Below are positions 25,201-37,160 of a stretch of 64,000 nucleotides of DNA, piece by piece. Both the position numbers and the translations under genes were made by a program. The number at the start of each line of letters is the position of its first letter. Position 1 is the stretch's first letter. The notes under the pieces were generated by a model. It ran no database searches, was not told where the DNA came from, and was given only the letters and a program-made list of their open reading frames with translations. This stretch comes from Alnus glutinosa (taxonomy: Eukaryota > Streptophyta > Magnoliopsida > Fagales > Betulaceae), in assembly GCF_958979055.1 (NCBI RefSeq), contig NC_084894.1, positions 4,345,001 to 4,409,000 of the forward strand, in the 5' to 3' direction.

Positions 25201-28200
25201 GTCTTAATTATAATCTACTGAAAAGAATCTTGTGCTTCATTGACTAGAATCATTGGTTTTGATACAAGTTCTATCATGTCGGCATATCAAAGTTTTGTGA
25301 GTTTTCTGTGTCACACTTAAATTTGGCATATAACAACACAAGGTTCTTAGTCTCTGCTGGGTTGATCTATTGGGTTTTTGATCTATTGGGTTTTTGTCTT
25401 TGCTTCTTTTTTTTTTTTTTTTTTAGAATTATCAACCATGTTAGACTTGCATAAAAGAAAAGATACTGTCGTGATAGTGTTGAAGATGATAATTAGTTTT
25501 TGCATTCCTGCTTTGAGCTTATTTCATTCACTGCTCTTAGGCTCTTTGGTAATGAGATTATTCTTTCATTTATCACTATTTGAGCTCAAATTCATTTGTG
25601 GAGTGGTAATATAGGCTTTTTAGAAACAGTGTAAATAGACTTACCAATCAAAAGGAGAAAAACTAAGTACACAGTAGCAAAGGCATGTAATTAGTTTTAA
25701 ATTATCCATCCTTAATTCATGTTCGAAGGTTAAATTCCCTTGCTATGTTTCCTATAGATATAAAAATTTTGCTTGTCGATCACGAAATGTGGATATGTAA
25801 TTTCTTGTACAAGTACCTTGTACAAATGATTTTGAAAGCAAATGAATATATTCTTCTATGTATTTTTTTTTTTCAAATCTTTGGTGAAAGATTGCCTAGG
25901 GTCAATACAATTGCTTGATTTTGTCAACAACTTGTTTCTTCCTTGCAAAAAGTCAATAAACTTGTTTTTGTCAATATGGTGGAAATTCGGTGCATAGATT
26001 ATTCAAACTTGTCAAATTAAAATTCAATGCAGTTCATGATTATATATACCTAGGATAATGAAATTGTGTAAAAATATGCAACATTTTTTTTTTTTTAATC
26101 TCTAGATATGATTCATATTGTATGTGGCATCTTGTTGGTGATGGCTTCTAATTAACTGTCTTGAATGCTATGGAAATGGAGGTACAAATGCTCCCTTAGG
26201 AAAATGTTATATAAAGCTATGGTGGATTAAAGAGGCTATGAAATGGGAGGTACAAATGCTATGAAATTGTTCTCTATAGCTCCATGGTCCATGGTTGTGT
26301 GAAGCATTCAAGAGCCAAAGACCGTTAATTGTAGATTCTGGGCTTAGTGCAGCATTTTATTTCTTTACTATTTATTTTTTGGGTTAGTGGTAAGTGAATA
26401 GCCCTTGTTCAGCCCTAAATAAATAAATGCAAAAAAAAAAAAGGGTGCACCGAGATGCAATCAACAATGTTACTCAAAATATATGATCATTTAATTTATT
26501 GACAGTTTTCTCCATTTTGGGTTGTAGGAAATCTCCAACCCTATCCATTAATCTCGGCCCTTAATTTCGAGTAACGTTAGAAGAGACTTAATCTCGTCCC
26601 TTAATTTTGAGTAACGTTAGAAGTCTTTTCCGTATCTTTTAATTAATCTCGAGCTTGAGTAATACTAGAAATTTTTTTGTATTTTTTTAAAAATTATGTA
26701 AATTTTAAAATTACCATTGTTAAATGTTATTTCATTTATTGTAGGGACACAAAGCAAATTTTTAGAATTACTCATCATTAATCCCATATTATGTGAGAAT
26801 ATAAAATGTATGTTATTCTATGGACGCATATTAATATAATAGTATTTATTAAAAAAAGAAAATTCTAACCTAATTTTTAATATCCCAGAAAAGCCTTGGG
26901 TCTCTAGCTAGCCCTTTTTTTCAAAAGAATTCCTTAAGGTCTTCTGAAAGCTAGCTTCTAGGGGAAGCTAAGAGGTTTGGAACCTAGCAGCATAAGGGCA
27001 TACCTGCCTAATAAGTAATTAAACAGTAGCTTTATTCTCTATACTTATTCTATGAGTGCGACGTATTTGAAATGATTTTTTTTTTTTTAATTTTTTTTAA
27101 ATAATTAATATAAAAAGCCATTTAAAATATTTCATGTGCAAAATGAACGAAAAACTAACAGCATTACTCATTAAGTAAACAGTAATAAAACTTGCTAAGA
27201 ATATCCTCAGATTAGCAATATCCTCTCTCTCTCTCTCTCTCTCATACACACACAGAGCTGGGCTAGAATCTGCCACCTTTGTACTTGCAGTGTCCAGTTG
27301 AGGAGCTAGGCAAGGGGTTGTGGTGAGAAGCGTTTGATTGGATTGGATTTCATCATCAGCCTTTCAGGAAATTGTTCAGCTGTGACGACACTGATGGTTT
27401 CAGTCACGTTGATTGGTTAACTACTTAATCTCACATTTTCATATATAGTGACAGTTTCTATAAATGGTTTGGGAGCTTCTTTTCCCTTCCTTTTAACACG
27501 CTGCTAGCTAGCTTGTAAAAATAAAAGTCTTTGCACAGCGGGTTTCAGACCAGTACGTACCAGAAAATCCCACCATTTCCGAAGGAAAGTTTCTGTAAAT
27601 GGTTAATAAGAATCTGCTTTTGTACATGCACGGAGTTCTTCACTTCCACTTCCACTTCCACTTCCACCCTAATGCTAAAATGGAATCTCATATTATTATC
27701 CTCACATATATATATAGCTAAATGAGCAGCTAAATTAGAACAAGGTTGTTGTCACTGAAATTGACCAATTTTGAGAGAAGTGGTGGAGATCAGATATACT
27801 TCATATATATATACATAAAAAAATCTGGAAAATTTTAGCTTTTGAAGATGATAATCATATATATTGTAATTTGTGAGATGGAGGCTGGAGATTTTTAGTT
27901 TGAAGTTTTATATATGCAGCATGCATGTGGATCGAGAGGTTGGAATAGGCTCGGTTTATTAAATTGCAAACGTCTGTCATTTTTACATGTGATTTTTACA
28001 TGTATTTTTTATAGGATTAATTGTGCATGTAATTCTAACATGTATTCTTTTTTAAATAAAATAGGAGTAACAGATCAAGCATGTGAGAAGAATTGTGTTT
28101 TCTAATGACAAATGTGAATTTCATAAACTCAATTGGAACATTTTCCTTCTAGCCAATTGGGAGGACTGCTTTGTTCTTTGGCATTTGTGTTTTGTAATGA

Positions 28201-28448
28201 ACATTGTGAAGTGTGCTTGATTTCCTCTACACATTCTGGACTTTCATTTTTGAGATAAGAAACACTATCAAACCATTAGAATAAAGTCTCACCTGATCTT
28301 TTAAGATTGAAAGTAATTCCGGTAAAGCTTTTGTATTAGAATTTGTACTATGAGAGAACAAGTGGCAACAATATTTGCAGTCACTCATTGACACCATTGT
28401 GATGCCAATGAACATTAATGAAGTAAAAATTTAATTTACCAATCAAAA
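22231..28448. other. Long AT-rich non-coding stretch after LRP1-like gene
   Basis: T-rich, intron-like sequence with no convincing exon. Contents are T homopolymers (22633-22646, 25407-25424), a CT microsatellite at about 27223-27242, a partial duplication of about 53 bp near 26548-26625, and a TTACTTATCAAAAAAA string at about 24325-24340. The last resembles the 3' end of a LINE and may mark a decayed insertion. The start may include the LRP1 3' UTR; no AATAAA was identified close to the stop. Confidence 0.5.
24486..24685. repeat. Nested short tandem duplications
   Basis: A 51-bp unit is repeated head to tail (AATAATTTGCTTTTTCATCT at 24591 and again at 24642) with almost no change. Just upstream, the string TCAATTATACAGTATT occurs at 24487 and 24561, marking an older duplication of about 74 bp that shares the same downstream segment. 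Confidence 0.85.
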
Positions 28449-28927
28449 GGTAAATGGCACTTTCCTCCCGAACTATCATCCCATTTGTACTCACTCATCT
28501 AAACTTTGACTTACTGTAATTCACTCTTATGGACTACCATTTTGTTTCGAGTGGCACACCGAGTCAGATTGAGCCGTTAAATGTGAATGAAAAACACGTC
28601 ACGTGATAAAACAAGTTGCATTGAATCAAAGTTTAGGTTTGAGTGCAAATGGGGTGGTAATTTTTTTTTTTTGGGAGGGGGGGAGGGGGGGAGATAAAGT
28701 GTAATTTTGCCCTATAATATTATATGTATTGTGTATATATATATGACTATGTCACACTAGACTCACATGTGATGGATTCTATTAACTTTGACGGCCCAAT
28801 TTGACCTAAGATGCATCTTGAAACAAAATAATAGTTCGTAGGAGCGAGTTGTAGTGAGTTAAAATTTGGATGTATGAGTACAAACTAGGTGCATTATTTT
28901 TGGTGGGGGGAGGGAGTGTAATTTACC
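28449..28927. mobile_element. Foldback/TIR non-autonomous element
   Basis: The left end (GGTAAATGGCACTTTCCTCC onward) matches the reverse of the right end (ending in GTGTAATTTACC) through roughly 130 bases. Both arms carry a TTTGTACTCA word and a CTA(A/C)GAACTA-like word. The left part also contains its own internal inverted copy around 28610-28710, with runs of G at about 28674-28691, so two related elements may be nested. No coding capacity. Target duplication not resolved. Confidence 0.6.
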
Positions 28928-29339
28928 TAATATTATATATCTTTCATTAGGCTTTGAATTGAATATAGTTGCTGCATGCCCAGTTTTGTTTTGGGGCTGC
29001 CCTAACAAGTTGGAGGTTTAAACCCATAATTCCAAGTGTTTAGCCCTATATGTGCGTGTTAGTAGCTATATTCTATTCTTGTTGTTTGCATTATTTTGCT
29101 TTAGCGGAGATTAGTTTAGTTGTGGCACCTATCATGATAGATTTGTTCATCTCTTGGTAGGATCTAGTTGAATTCGTTGACACACTACTTAAAGGAAGTT
29201 CTTGGGTTTTGCATGCTAGCAAGTAGCAAGGTAAATGAAATTAGTTAATTTAAGCCTTTTTTTAAAACAAATATATATAAAAAATAAAATAAAATAAAAA
29301 ATCAAAGCTTTCCCAAGTTTATCGTTTTGCAAAGAAAAT

Positions 29340-29960
29340 AATTTTTTTAGAGATTGTTATAATATTAATCAAATGAATAAGTTCATCGTCCTAAACTTTT
29401 AGGACAAGTAATTATTTAACATGGTATTAAAGTATAGGTTTTGAGTTCAAGCTATGTTTTCGTAATTTACCTCTTTGAATCCAAACATGAGAAGGGATGT
29501 GTTATATCTTTTAGGACAAGTAGTGATTTAATAAAGATATTTTATGCAATAATATGGTCTTAGAATTTAATTTGTTAAATTAATTTTAATATCTGAAAAT
29601 ATATATTATTTTTTTTATTCAAGGATTTGGTTGCTTTGCATTGTGTAGCCCTCACTCTTCGTATTTAATTAGGCCTATAAAGAACTCTCTCTCTCCCCAC
29701 CACGTCTAAACAAAAAAAAAAAAAAAAGAAAGAAAAAGAAGTTAAAAACATCGATCATAAATAATAATGCTAGAAGTTTGTATAAAATAGAGAGGTTTGT
29801 GTTAAAATAGTAATTAAATGATTAAATTTATCAATTCCTATCGCCTAAAGCTTTTGACATAATTGTCAATTTAATGTGGTATTAGAGTTCATAAGTTCAA
29901 ACTCTGAATGTTAAAAATATTAATTACATAAATAAATTCACTCATTTCAACCTAAATTTT
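29340..29960 (+). mobile_element. Decayed LTR-retrotransposon ends with PBS-like sites
   Basis: Two related blocks each contain a phrase like AAGCTTTT...ACAAxT...TTTAA followed by a degraded initiator-Met PBS: TGGTATTAAAG at 29422-29432 and TGGTATTAGAG at 29877-29887, against TGGTATCAGAG. The surrounding text resembles common plant Copia-type LTR ends. No gag or pol coding remains. The rest of 28928-30150 is AT-rich spacer with no gene. Confidence 0.4.
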
Positions 29961-30150
29961 GAAGATAATTAGTGATTTAGCAGTTTGGCATTAATTTTTT
30001 TGCTAAATTTTAAATGAATAGTGCTCGAATTTTGGGTCATAAGTTTCGGCCTAACATTAACGTGTGGAATTATCAAACTAGGCCCAACTTGACATAAAAA
30101 TCTATGAGTTGTGTGGGGCTTGGGCCGGGCAAGTTTGAGCTAGGCTTAAA

Positions 30151-30559
30151 ACATCTTCAATGGACTTCCTACGTCAAAAATTTCGCCAAATTTTGGTGAA
30201 AGTTGTTAAAACACCCCATGCATCAAACTCTTTAAAGTTTCTCTAAAATGGTGAATGGCAAAAACTCTCTCTATATTTAACTCCCCCAAATCCTTTCTTT
30301 ATTCATTTTTTAATTTTTAATTTTTTTTAGTTTTCCACCAAATCCTTGCAAAAGGAATTGATCCCCTTCAATTTTTTTTATGTTTAAATAGTTAAAGTAG
30401 TTGCTCCAAAACCAATAAAAAATAATATTTAGTTAAAATAGAGAAATATTTAGAGAATTTGATGTAGGAAACTTTTTAAAAGTAATAATTAAATACAAAA
30501 AAAGTGGATTCTTACACTAAAATTTAGTGAAATTTTAAAGAGTTCATTAAAGATGGACT
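30151..30559. mobile_element. MITE-like inverted-repeat element
   Basis: The left arm begins ACATCTTCAATGGACTTCC. The right arm, read in reverse, begins AGTCCATCTTTAATGAACTC. The arms share further words such as CAAATTTTGGTGAAA and CTAAATTTTAGTG. AT-rich and non-coding, it sits directly upstream of the V-ATPase e promoter, so it may contribute promoter sequence. Confidence 0.45.
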
Positions 30560-30576
30560 AAGCTAAGCTAAAGCAC

Positions 30577-30645
30577 TTGGGCCCAATCCAATTTGGGCTT
30601 TCTGGACCCAAAAGAGTTCGGGCCAATCATTGGCCCGGCCCGATC
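30577..30645 (+). promoter_or_regulatory. Site II-like GGCCCA/TGGGCC cluster
   Basis: Within about 70 bases are several GGCCCA/TGGGCC-type words: TTGGGCCCAAT, TTTGGGCTTT, TCGGGCCAAT, ATTGGCCCGGCCCG. Such site II (TCP-bound) clusters are typical of plant housekeeping promoters and fit the ubiquitous V-ATPase e gene that starts about 270 bases downstream. The functional link is inferred. Confidence 0.6.
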
Positions 30646-30914
30646 TGTTTCCCAACTTAACGTCTATATGCTTGAGAATCTGAATAGATCGGCCAACAAC
30701 GTCCCAAAAAAAAAAAAATCTTGCTTTTCTTTTTTTCTATTCCCACATTTTCTCCGCAACCAAGCAGGGTCTTAGTGTTTCCATCACGGTGAGATCTCGT
30801 ATTCGGTTCGTTTCTGAGTTTAACTTTGGCTTTGATAAACCCTAAATTCAATTCAAATTCCCACTTTTCCTTGTAGGAACTGGTTTTCTCTCTCAGATCG
30901 AAGAGAAAATTGAT

Positions 30915-32894
30915 ATGGGGTTCTTGGTAACAACCCTAATTTTCGTAGTGATTGGGATCATTGCGTCTCTGTGCACTAGAATTTGCTGCAACAGAGGACC
31001 CTCTACTAATTTGTACGTTTCTCACAATCCAATTCATTTTTGTGTTATTTTGTTTTATATTAATCTTTTTTTCTTTTTTCTTTTTCTATTTATATGTCTT
31101 CAAATGTTTAGGGTTATCTGTTTGTGAAAGTTGTATTAAATTGCCGATTTTGTCAATTCACGGTGTAATATAGCATTATTGGAGCTTATTAGAATTTCCC
31201 TTTTCTCCTTTGTTGTATGATTTGTGCCCAAACTGCTTGGGGTTTTGTTTGTTTGTCCCATGAATGTGATGATTGAGTTCATAGTTTGATGGGAAGTAAC
31301 AAACAACTTCATTATCTTAAATGAGAGCATTTTACTAAGTATGGGGTTCTCACTGTGACAGATGCTGTTGAGTCATTTCTTGGAGGGTTCATGAAATGCC
31401 CACTGGCGTCTATTATTTTTGAATTCCACCAGTTATAGTTGTAGAGTCGTTTATCAAGTGACATATAGAACAAAATGCCATTTGAATTTAAGGAATGTCT
31501 GTCGATCTCAATTTTGTCGGTGCTGGTCTTTTAGAAGGATCTGGGCTTGCAAAATGTCTGTGGTTTAGTTTCAATTACTGATTCAGTCTTTTGTAAGGTT
31601 TCTATGCTAAAATAGACCATCCATTTTACTGATTTCATCGGTATTTAATCAATTCAAAGAAACTGTATCCCTTGAGCTTTCTGGCGGATGATGTCCTTTT
31701 TAGATCCACTCCACCTGGGGCCATCTTTAGTTTCAATTCATTGATCATGACATTCTCTTCCAAATGAAACCATAAAGATCCTTTTGGTTGCGTGCTCCTT
31801 GTAGCTTCTTTACTTAAATCAATTTGTTTCTTTGCCATGCAGTAATTTTTCTTTGAATATATAGCCAAATATTTTTTTTCTAGATTTGTGTGATCCAGGC
31901 GTATTTGATTAGTAACTCTTTTTGAGGTCATATTTGATCGAGTAATACTACATACTACATACTACACAAGCATCCCATAAATATCCCACAAAGCTGACAT
32001 GACTAGGTCAGGTCTAGTAGCCATTGAATAAATATATATTTAACAATGGCTACTAGACCTTGCTACATCAGCTTTGTTGGATATTTGTGGGATGTAGCAT
32101 TACTCATTTGTATCTATTCTCTACTTTTTGTGTTTGGCTGTGTATATTATATTGCTTATTGATAGTATCTAGGTATCTCAAATTATCTGCACTAGTCAGA
32201 ACTAATGAATAGCAGGTTTGCTAATGAAATACCATGGTTCATCATCTGATGGTGGTTTGAGTAAATATGCTAATGAGGTATTTAAATTTATTTGAAATGC
32301 TCAACCATCTAACGAAGACAATACATGTTAGTTAAATATAATAAAAGACAGTAGCTTGTATTATTCTTTATTTCTTCTCAAACACTTGTGTGTCTGTTCT
32401 TCTGGTAATGCACAAAATGGCCTAATCTGCTCTTCTCATTGCAGGTTCCACCTAACATTGGTTATTACAGCAACAGTCTGCTGTTGGATGATGTAAGTGC
32501 ATGTTTAATTTACATTTTATTCATTTCACCAGCTATCACTAGGTATTATAACATTGAAGTCCATCTAATTTGATTTTATGTGTAAAAGTCATTTAATATG
32601 CGCGCCTTTTTAGGCCAAGACATATATTCTCTTGTATGTAGATAGTACTTCATGCATTCATAATTTTTTAGGATAAAAAAAGGGTAATTTGATCGAGTTA
32701 AATATATATCATCCTGTTAGATTCATCTTGTGATTTTTTTTTCTCAGCATACAACCAATTATGTCAAATGTTAAACACTGCTGAAGACGCTAATGTATTC
32801 ATAATAATGTATTCCTCTTTTGCATGTTAGGTGGGCGATTGTATATCTTGCGCAGTCGAAACCGCTCATAGTCCCAATTCTGAGTGGAGAATGA
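30915..32894 (+). CDS. VHA-e: V-type proton ATPase subunit e
   Basis: Three coding exons, 30915-31012, 32445-32492 and 32831-32894, all with GT/AG introns and continuous phase; 69 residues, close to the roughly 70 of plant VHA-e proteins. The start [16 protein letters not shown], the [10 protein letters not shown] loop and the [19 protein letters not shown] segment match plant VHA-e1/e2 closely. Two hydrophobic helices (about residues 2-21 and 36-56) fit this small integral subunit of the V0 membrane sector, which pumps protons across endomembranes. A likely further intron lies in the 5' leader (GTGAGATC at about 30789 to ...TTGTAG near 30876). A MITE sits in the first coding intron. The ORF looks intact, with no broken splice site. 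Confidence 0.96.
31940..32105. mobile_element. MITE in V-ATPase e intron 1
   Basis: Near-palindrome: the left end GAGTAATACTACAT matches the reverse of the right end, ATGTAGCATTACTC. The arms also pair through CCACAAA(T)ATCC, CAAAGCTGA and GGTCTAGTAGCCATTG around an AT-rich loop (about 32027-32043). Possible target duplication: ATTTGATC on the left and ATTTGTATC on the right. Internal words (ATCCAACAAAGCTGA) recur in the MITE at 40.3 kb, so the two are probably relatives. Confidence 0.75.
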
Positions 32895-33070
32895 AGTTGT
32901 GTTGAACACCATACGGTGTGCATTATTGGTAAAACAACAGTATGAGTTATGGATTGGCTAGCAAAGGATCTAATTTTGGTTTCTTGCGTCATTCGGTATC
33001 TTCTTGTGTGTAATTCTTGTCGGAGCATGAATCTTGAACTGGTTTTGCATTGTTGCTCAACATTTCATGC

Positions 33071-33076
33071 AATAAA
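33071..33076 (+). terminator. Candidate poly(A) signal AATAAA
   Basis: AATAAA lies about 177 bases after the V-ATPase e stop codon, in TTTCATGCAATAAAATTG. The spacing suits a plant 3' UTR; not experimentally supported here. Confidence 0.45.
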
Positions 33077-33213
33077 ATTGTTATATATTTACCCTTCATT
33101 CACTCTCAGGAATCGCATTCTATCAGATTCTGAAAGTATAATTTAGATGAAAGAGGGTAAATATGGTGTTGTCTGTGTGTGTATGTGTGGTGGGGCCACG
33201 AGGGAGACATAGG

Positions 33214-33218
<5 letters not shown>

Positions 33219-33244
<26 letters not shown>
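33219..33244. repeat. Uninterrupted 26-base poly(G) tract
   Basis: A run of 26 G, preceded by a GT-rich stretch (33171-33195), about 325 bases beyond the V-ATPase e stop codon. It reads as poly-proline on the minus strand, an artefact. Confidence 0.95.
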
Positions 33245-33246
<2 letters not shown>

Positions 33247-33437
33247 GAAAGATACTAGACAAGAAGACAGTAGGATGTGAAAGTGGAGGCATACACCTTT
33301 CAATGGCACTCTCTGATTGGCCAAGTGATCTGTTAGGCTATTGCGTCAAGAATGAGATTTTTTGTTAACTTGATTGAATTTTTAAAAATTTGCGAATAGT
33401 TTTCGATGAGTTAGGCTTGCCTCAAGAGATTAAATCC

Positions 33438-33512
33438 TGTGAAAAGATAAACGATGGAGATGACCCCAATCATTTCATCTCCACCGTTTATCTTTGCGGA
33501 ATTTTTTCACAA
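33438..33512. repeat. Short inverted repeat (hairpin)
   Basis: The arm AAAGATAAACGATGGAGATGA (33443-33463, one mismatch) pairs with TCATCTCCACCGTTTATCTTT at 33475-33495. Flanking GTGAAAA and TTTTTCAC words extend the pairing past an internal bulge. The loop is about 11 bases. Probably a small foldback repeat. Confidence 0.75.
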
Positions 33513-34210
33513 GAGATTTTAGAACTCAATTTCCCAGTATAATTTCTATCACAAGGCTTTGAACTTCACGATTCATTGCTAATGTTGTCTAAATAGGATG
33601 TATAAACGTCCTTTGTTGAAAAAACAAAGCCCTTAATTAACAAAACCATTCCATTTTGTTAATTGCACTCTTAATCTCATTATTTTCTTATACAAAATAA
33701 AGCATGCTAACTACAGCTACGGCTAGTCGGCTACACAATATAACTATATATATATATAATCATTTACAAGAATACTTTTAGCTTGGGATACTTGTAGAAT
33801 TTATTGTATAATTTGTATGATAAAGGTGTTATCGTCAGTTTGTTTTCTCATTGATGGGTAGGATTGTAGTTGTTTATTGGGTTGATTATGAGTTTGGTCT
33901 TAGCTCATAGAATGGGGATATAAACTTGGAGGTCTTTAAAGAGGGAAAATGGGAGAGATGATATATCAAGATGACTAAATTAATGGACTGTAAATAACTT
34001 GGAAATTGAACTAATCCATAAAGTTTAATTAAAAAATAAAAAAAATAAAAAAATTATTTACATGTGTTTTTGTGATATGAAATTATTTTCCATGACATTC
34101 TAATGTGTTTAATGGAAAGGAATTTTAAAGGAAAATGAATTTCAAAAGGGATGAGGTTTGGATGGAAAATGTGATTCTATGGAAAAGCATGAAGTTGCAA
34201 AAATGTTTGT

Positions 34211-34520
34211 AAAATTGTATGTTAAACCCCTCGAATGGTTAAGTGTGGGAGATACGCTTAACAATACATACCCTTTGATGGTTAAGTAGGAGGCCAGGGA
34301 CAATACGCTTAACAAAAAAAATTCTCCAATACTTATGTGCGGGCAAAACCCATAACAGCAAAAACCCTATGATGCATAAGTGTGGGCAATACACTTAATA
34401 ATAAAAACTCTCTAATAGTTAATACGTATAACAACAAAAACGTGGGGATAATACGGATAACAAAACCCTTAGATGAAAACCCTCTGATAGTGATGTGGGG
34501 GCAATACGTATAACAAAATT
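34211..34520. repeat. Degenerate tandem array related to the 16.3-kb array
   Basis: Several imperfect units contain words like CCCTTTGATGGTTAAGTG, GTGGG(C/G)(A/G)ATACGCTTAACAA and AAAACCCT. The reversed core (GTTAAGCGTATCTCCCAC) matches the unit of the array at 16262-16495. It probably derives from one retroelement family. Confidence 0.65.
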
Positions 34521-35878
34521 TGTTAAATAATTTGATAGTGTATGTATTAATGCGAATTATGCATGAGCTTTATGATATGCATTGTTGACCGTTAAATGAT
34601 ACTTTTTATGTTTTACATTATCATAATATAAAATGTTTTACTGCTCCAAATTACGGGTTGTGGAGTATAAGCATGTATAATAAACCTCTAGACTTAGTTT
34701 ATGAAACGGTTATGACTTTTGAAACAAACATTTTTGTGAAAACCCTGATTAGAAATAGTTGTTAGTAAATACAAGATAGATAAATTTTCAAAGGAAAAGA
34801 AAAAGAAAAAGGAAAGTTCACATCACACACAACATAGTCGGAATGTTTATACTTAATGAGTCCTAGACTCACACATCCACTAGTAAAATTGTGCTAATTT
34901 TACAAATGTCGCTATGGAGGCTATAGACGAGACCCGTATGTATGTTTGGACCATTGCCCACGAGGCTAACATGAGGCCTCCCTTTTGAAGGGCCGACTTA
35001 CTATGAGTCAGTTGTAGTTGGTTTGTGTGCCGCTTAGTGCAACTTTTGATTTGTATAATGACAAAGGTTGGTAAGATGTAACAACGTTATATGTTTATAA
35101 AGATGTGCTTTCAACAGTAAGCTTTGGTATGTTGTGGCATTAAGTGAGTTTGTGGCTACAAAAATTAAAAGAACAAAAAAAAAAAAAAAACCCTTATTCT
35201 TGATAATTTTCCGCCGTGTGAGTTTAGTAAGCAGTAATGTCCCGCAAAAATCAAATATTTTTCACTTGTGGCTTGTTTTAAAAGCCGGGGAGTTACACCG
35301 ACATTGGTCATTTGCCCCTTTTGATAGATCCTATTCTCATTTGTGTTTAGTAGGATTAAATCACACATTGTGTACATTGTGCTTGTCTTATGCATGAGGA
35401 TTGGTTTTTATGATGGATTGTGTTTATGTGCATAAATAGCGTTGAATATTTACCCTGTGCTTGCAATTTGTGCACATTATAATTTCCACAAGTTGAGTTT
35501 GGTTGCTTGTGTGAGTGCTCAGTAGGCAATCATTTGTGGGTCTAATACATTTTTTAGGAGCAAATTGACCTTAAAACTAGTTGAACCTAGGGCATGTATT
35601 TCATTTCAAATCTCACCTTAATTTCTATGGCACACGTGCACTATAGAAAAAACCCATGTTCCTAGATATACCAAAAGGTGAACATTGCATGGTCACAATT
35701 GGAATTCTTATGTCCTTACAGAAAGAGCTATTGTTCACTAATTGGGGAAAAATGTGAACTTTAAAAATGGACTCGGGTGACATTTTAGTGCTTGGAGTTA
35801 GGGGGGAGAGACTGGTTGAAGTGTTCCTAGGTCCTAGTAGTTGGGTTTAACTTTAGGTCTCTAAAATGTTTTATCTTT
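34521..35878. other. Non-coding repeat-like DNA, no gene seen
   Basis: Composition and phrases such as GCCGGGGAGTTACACC (about 35284) and a dense non-AT-rich block at 34890-35060 suggest decayed LTR-retrotransposon non-coding sequence. No protein domain is recognisable on either strand. Confidence 0.4.
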
Positions 35879-36078
35879 GGATCATAATTCTCTCAAATTA
35901 TCTGCCCGAATTTTCTCAAATTCGGGCAGGTGATTGTGAGAGACCACTTATAGGACCTATATGACTAAATAAAAATTGGGCTGCCCAACCACTTATCTGG
36001 TCAAATGGGTCTCATAAGTGGTCTCTCACAATCACTTACCCGAATTTGAGAATTTGGGCAGATAATTTGAAAGGGTCC
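35879..36078. mobile_element. MITE with long terminal inverted repeats
   Basis: The left arm (GGATCATAATTCTCTCAAAT, then TTATCTGCCCGAATT, CTCAAATTCGGGCAG, GTGATTGTGAGAGACCACTT) matches the reverse of the right arm (ending TTTGGGCAGATAATTTGAAA then GGGTCC) over about 75 bases. The loop is about 50 bases. Non-coding; arms highly similar. Confidence 0.8.
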
Positions 36079-36437
36079 TAATCTTTTTATCTTCTGCCTA
36101 TGGTTTCATGTTTAAGCTCACCAAGTGTAAATGAATTTTGGTGTCTTCCATGGTGTGAAATCTTTTCAGTATATCGTTAAGGGGGAGAAAAGTGCATTAT
36201 GAACTTGAATTTTCTAGAGTTTTTGGGCTACCGCGTTCGAACAGTCAAAAGGCGCGTTCAATGGGATTCAACTGAAACGTTTTTAAAAAGAACCCCACCC
36301 CCCGTGCACGATTGTACCACCTCTTTTTTACCATTCACATTCCCCAAGCTAGGGCTCCTCAAAAACTTTGCCAATCTCATTTTTTTTCTTCAATTTTCAT
36401 TTACAATTCACTTCATTCGTCGAGTTTTTCATTCCCC

Positions 36438-36441
<4 letters not shown>

Positions 36442-36479
<38 letters not shown>
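36442..36479. repeat. Poly(A) tract, 38 bases
   Basis: Uninterrupted A38. It could be the tail of a retroposed sequence lying to the left, but no target duplication was found. Confidence 0.9.
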
Positions 36480-36481
<2 letters not shown>

Positions 36482-37118
36482 ACAGCATCTCTCGAATTTT
36501 TTGTCAAAATTCTTCATGTTTTTCATTCGTGTGATGGGAATTTTGGCAATTTATTGCCTTCCTTCTTTTGGTTTGATTTTACTAGGGTGGTGTTGGAAAG
36601 CATGTAGTTAGGCTTGATTTTCAATTTACACATCATTAAAAAAAAAAAAAAGATTTACAATGCATGCGTGTTTGATGATATGCCCTAATGAAAGCTTCCT
36701 TTTTCTTGCATTTTTATGCATTGGTTTGTTTCTATGTAGTCTCTTAGTATACCTTTGGCAGAAAGCTTATGCATTCCATTCATTGTTTGCATTGGTTTTC
36801 AATAAGGGCACTTTCATTTGGATCGTATTGCTGGCTGTGTGGACCTGATAAGGTTTTAGGCATCTCATGCTTGGTTCAGTAAAGGCATATGCATATTGTT
36901 TCCATAGCATGCTATCACTAAAACATAGCTTGATTCACTCAGTGTCTAAAATGCAAAGGAAAAAGGATTCGTTTGCTTTATTCCTCCATTAATGCCATCC
37001 CTTTTGTGCTTGCATAAAATGAGATGCTTTTTTTGGGTTAACAACAGAAGTTCTACACCCTTAAATCTATTAGGAAAAGGCTAGATACCTCATTGTTTTT
37101 TCTTCTTTTCTTTTTTAC

Positions 37119-37121
<3 letters not shown>

Positions 37122-37158
<37 letters not shown>
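37122..37158. repeat. Poly(A) tract, 37 bases, then (GAA)n
   Basis: Uninterrupted A37 followed by GGAAGAAGAAGAAG. It is preceded by a T/C-rich tract (37096-37116), so the region could fold back on itself. Confidence 0.9.
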
Positions 37159-37160
<2 letters not shown>

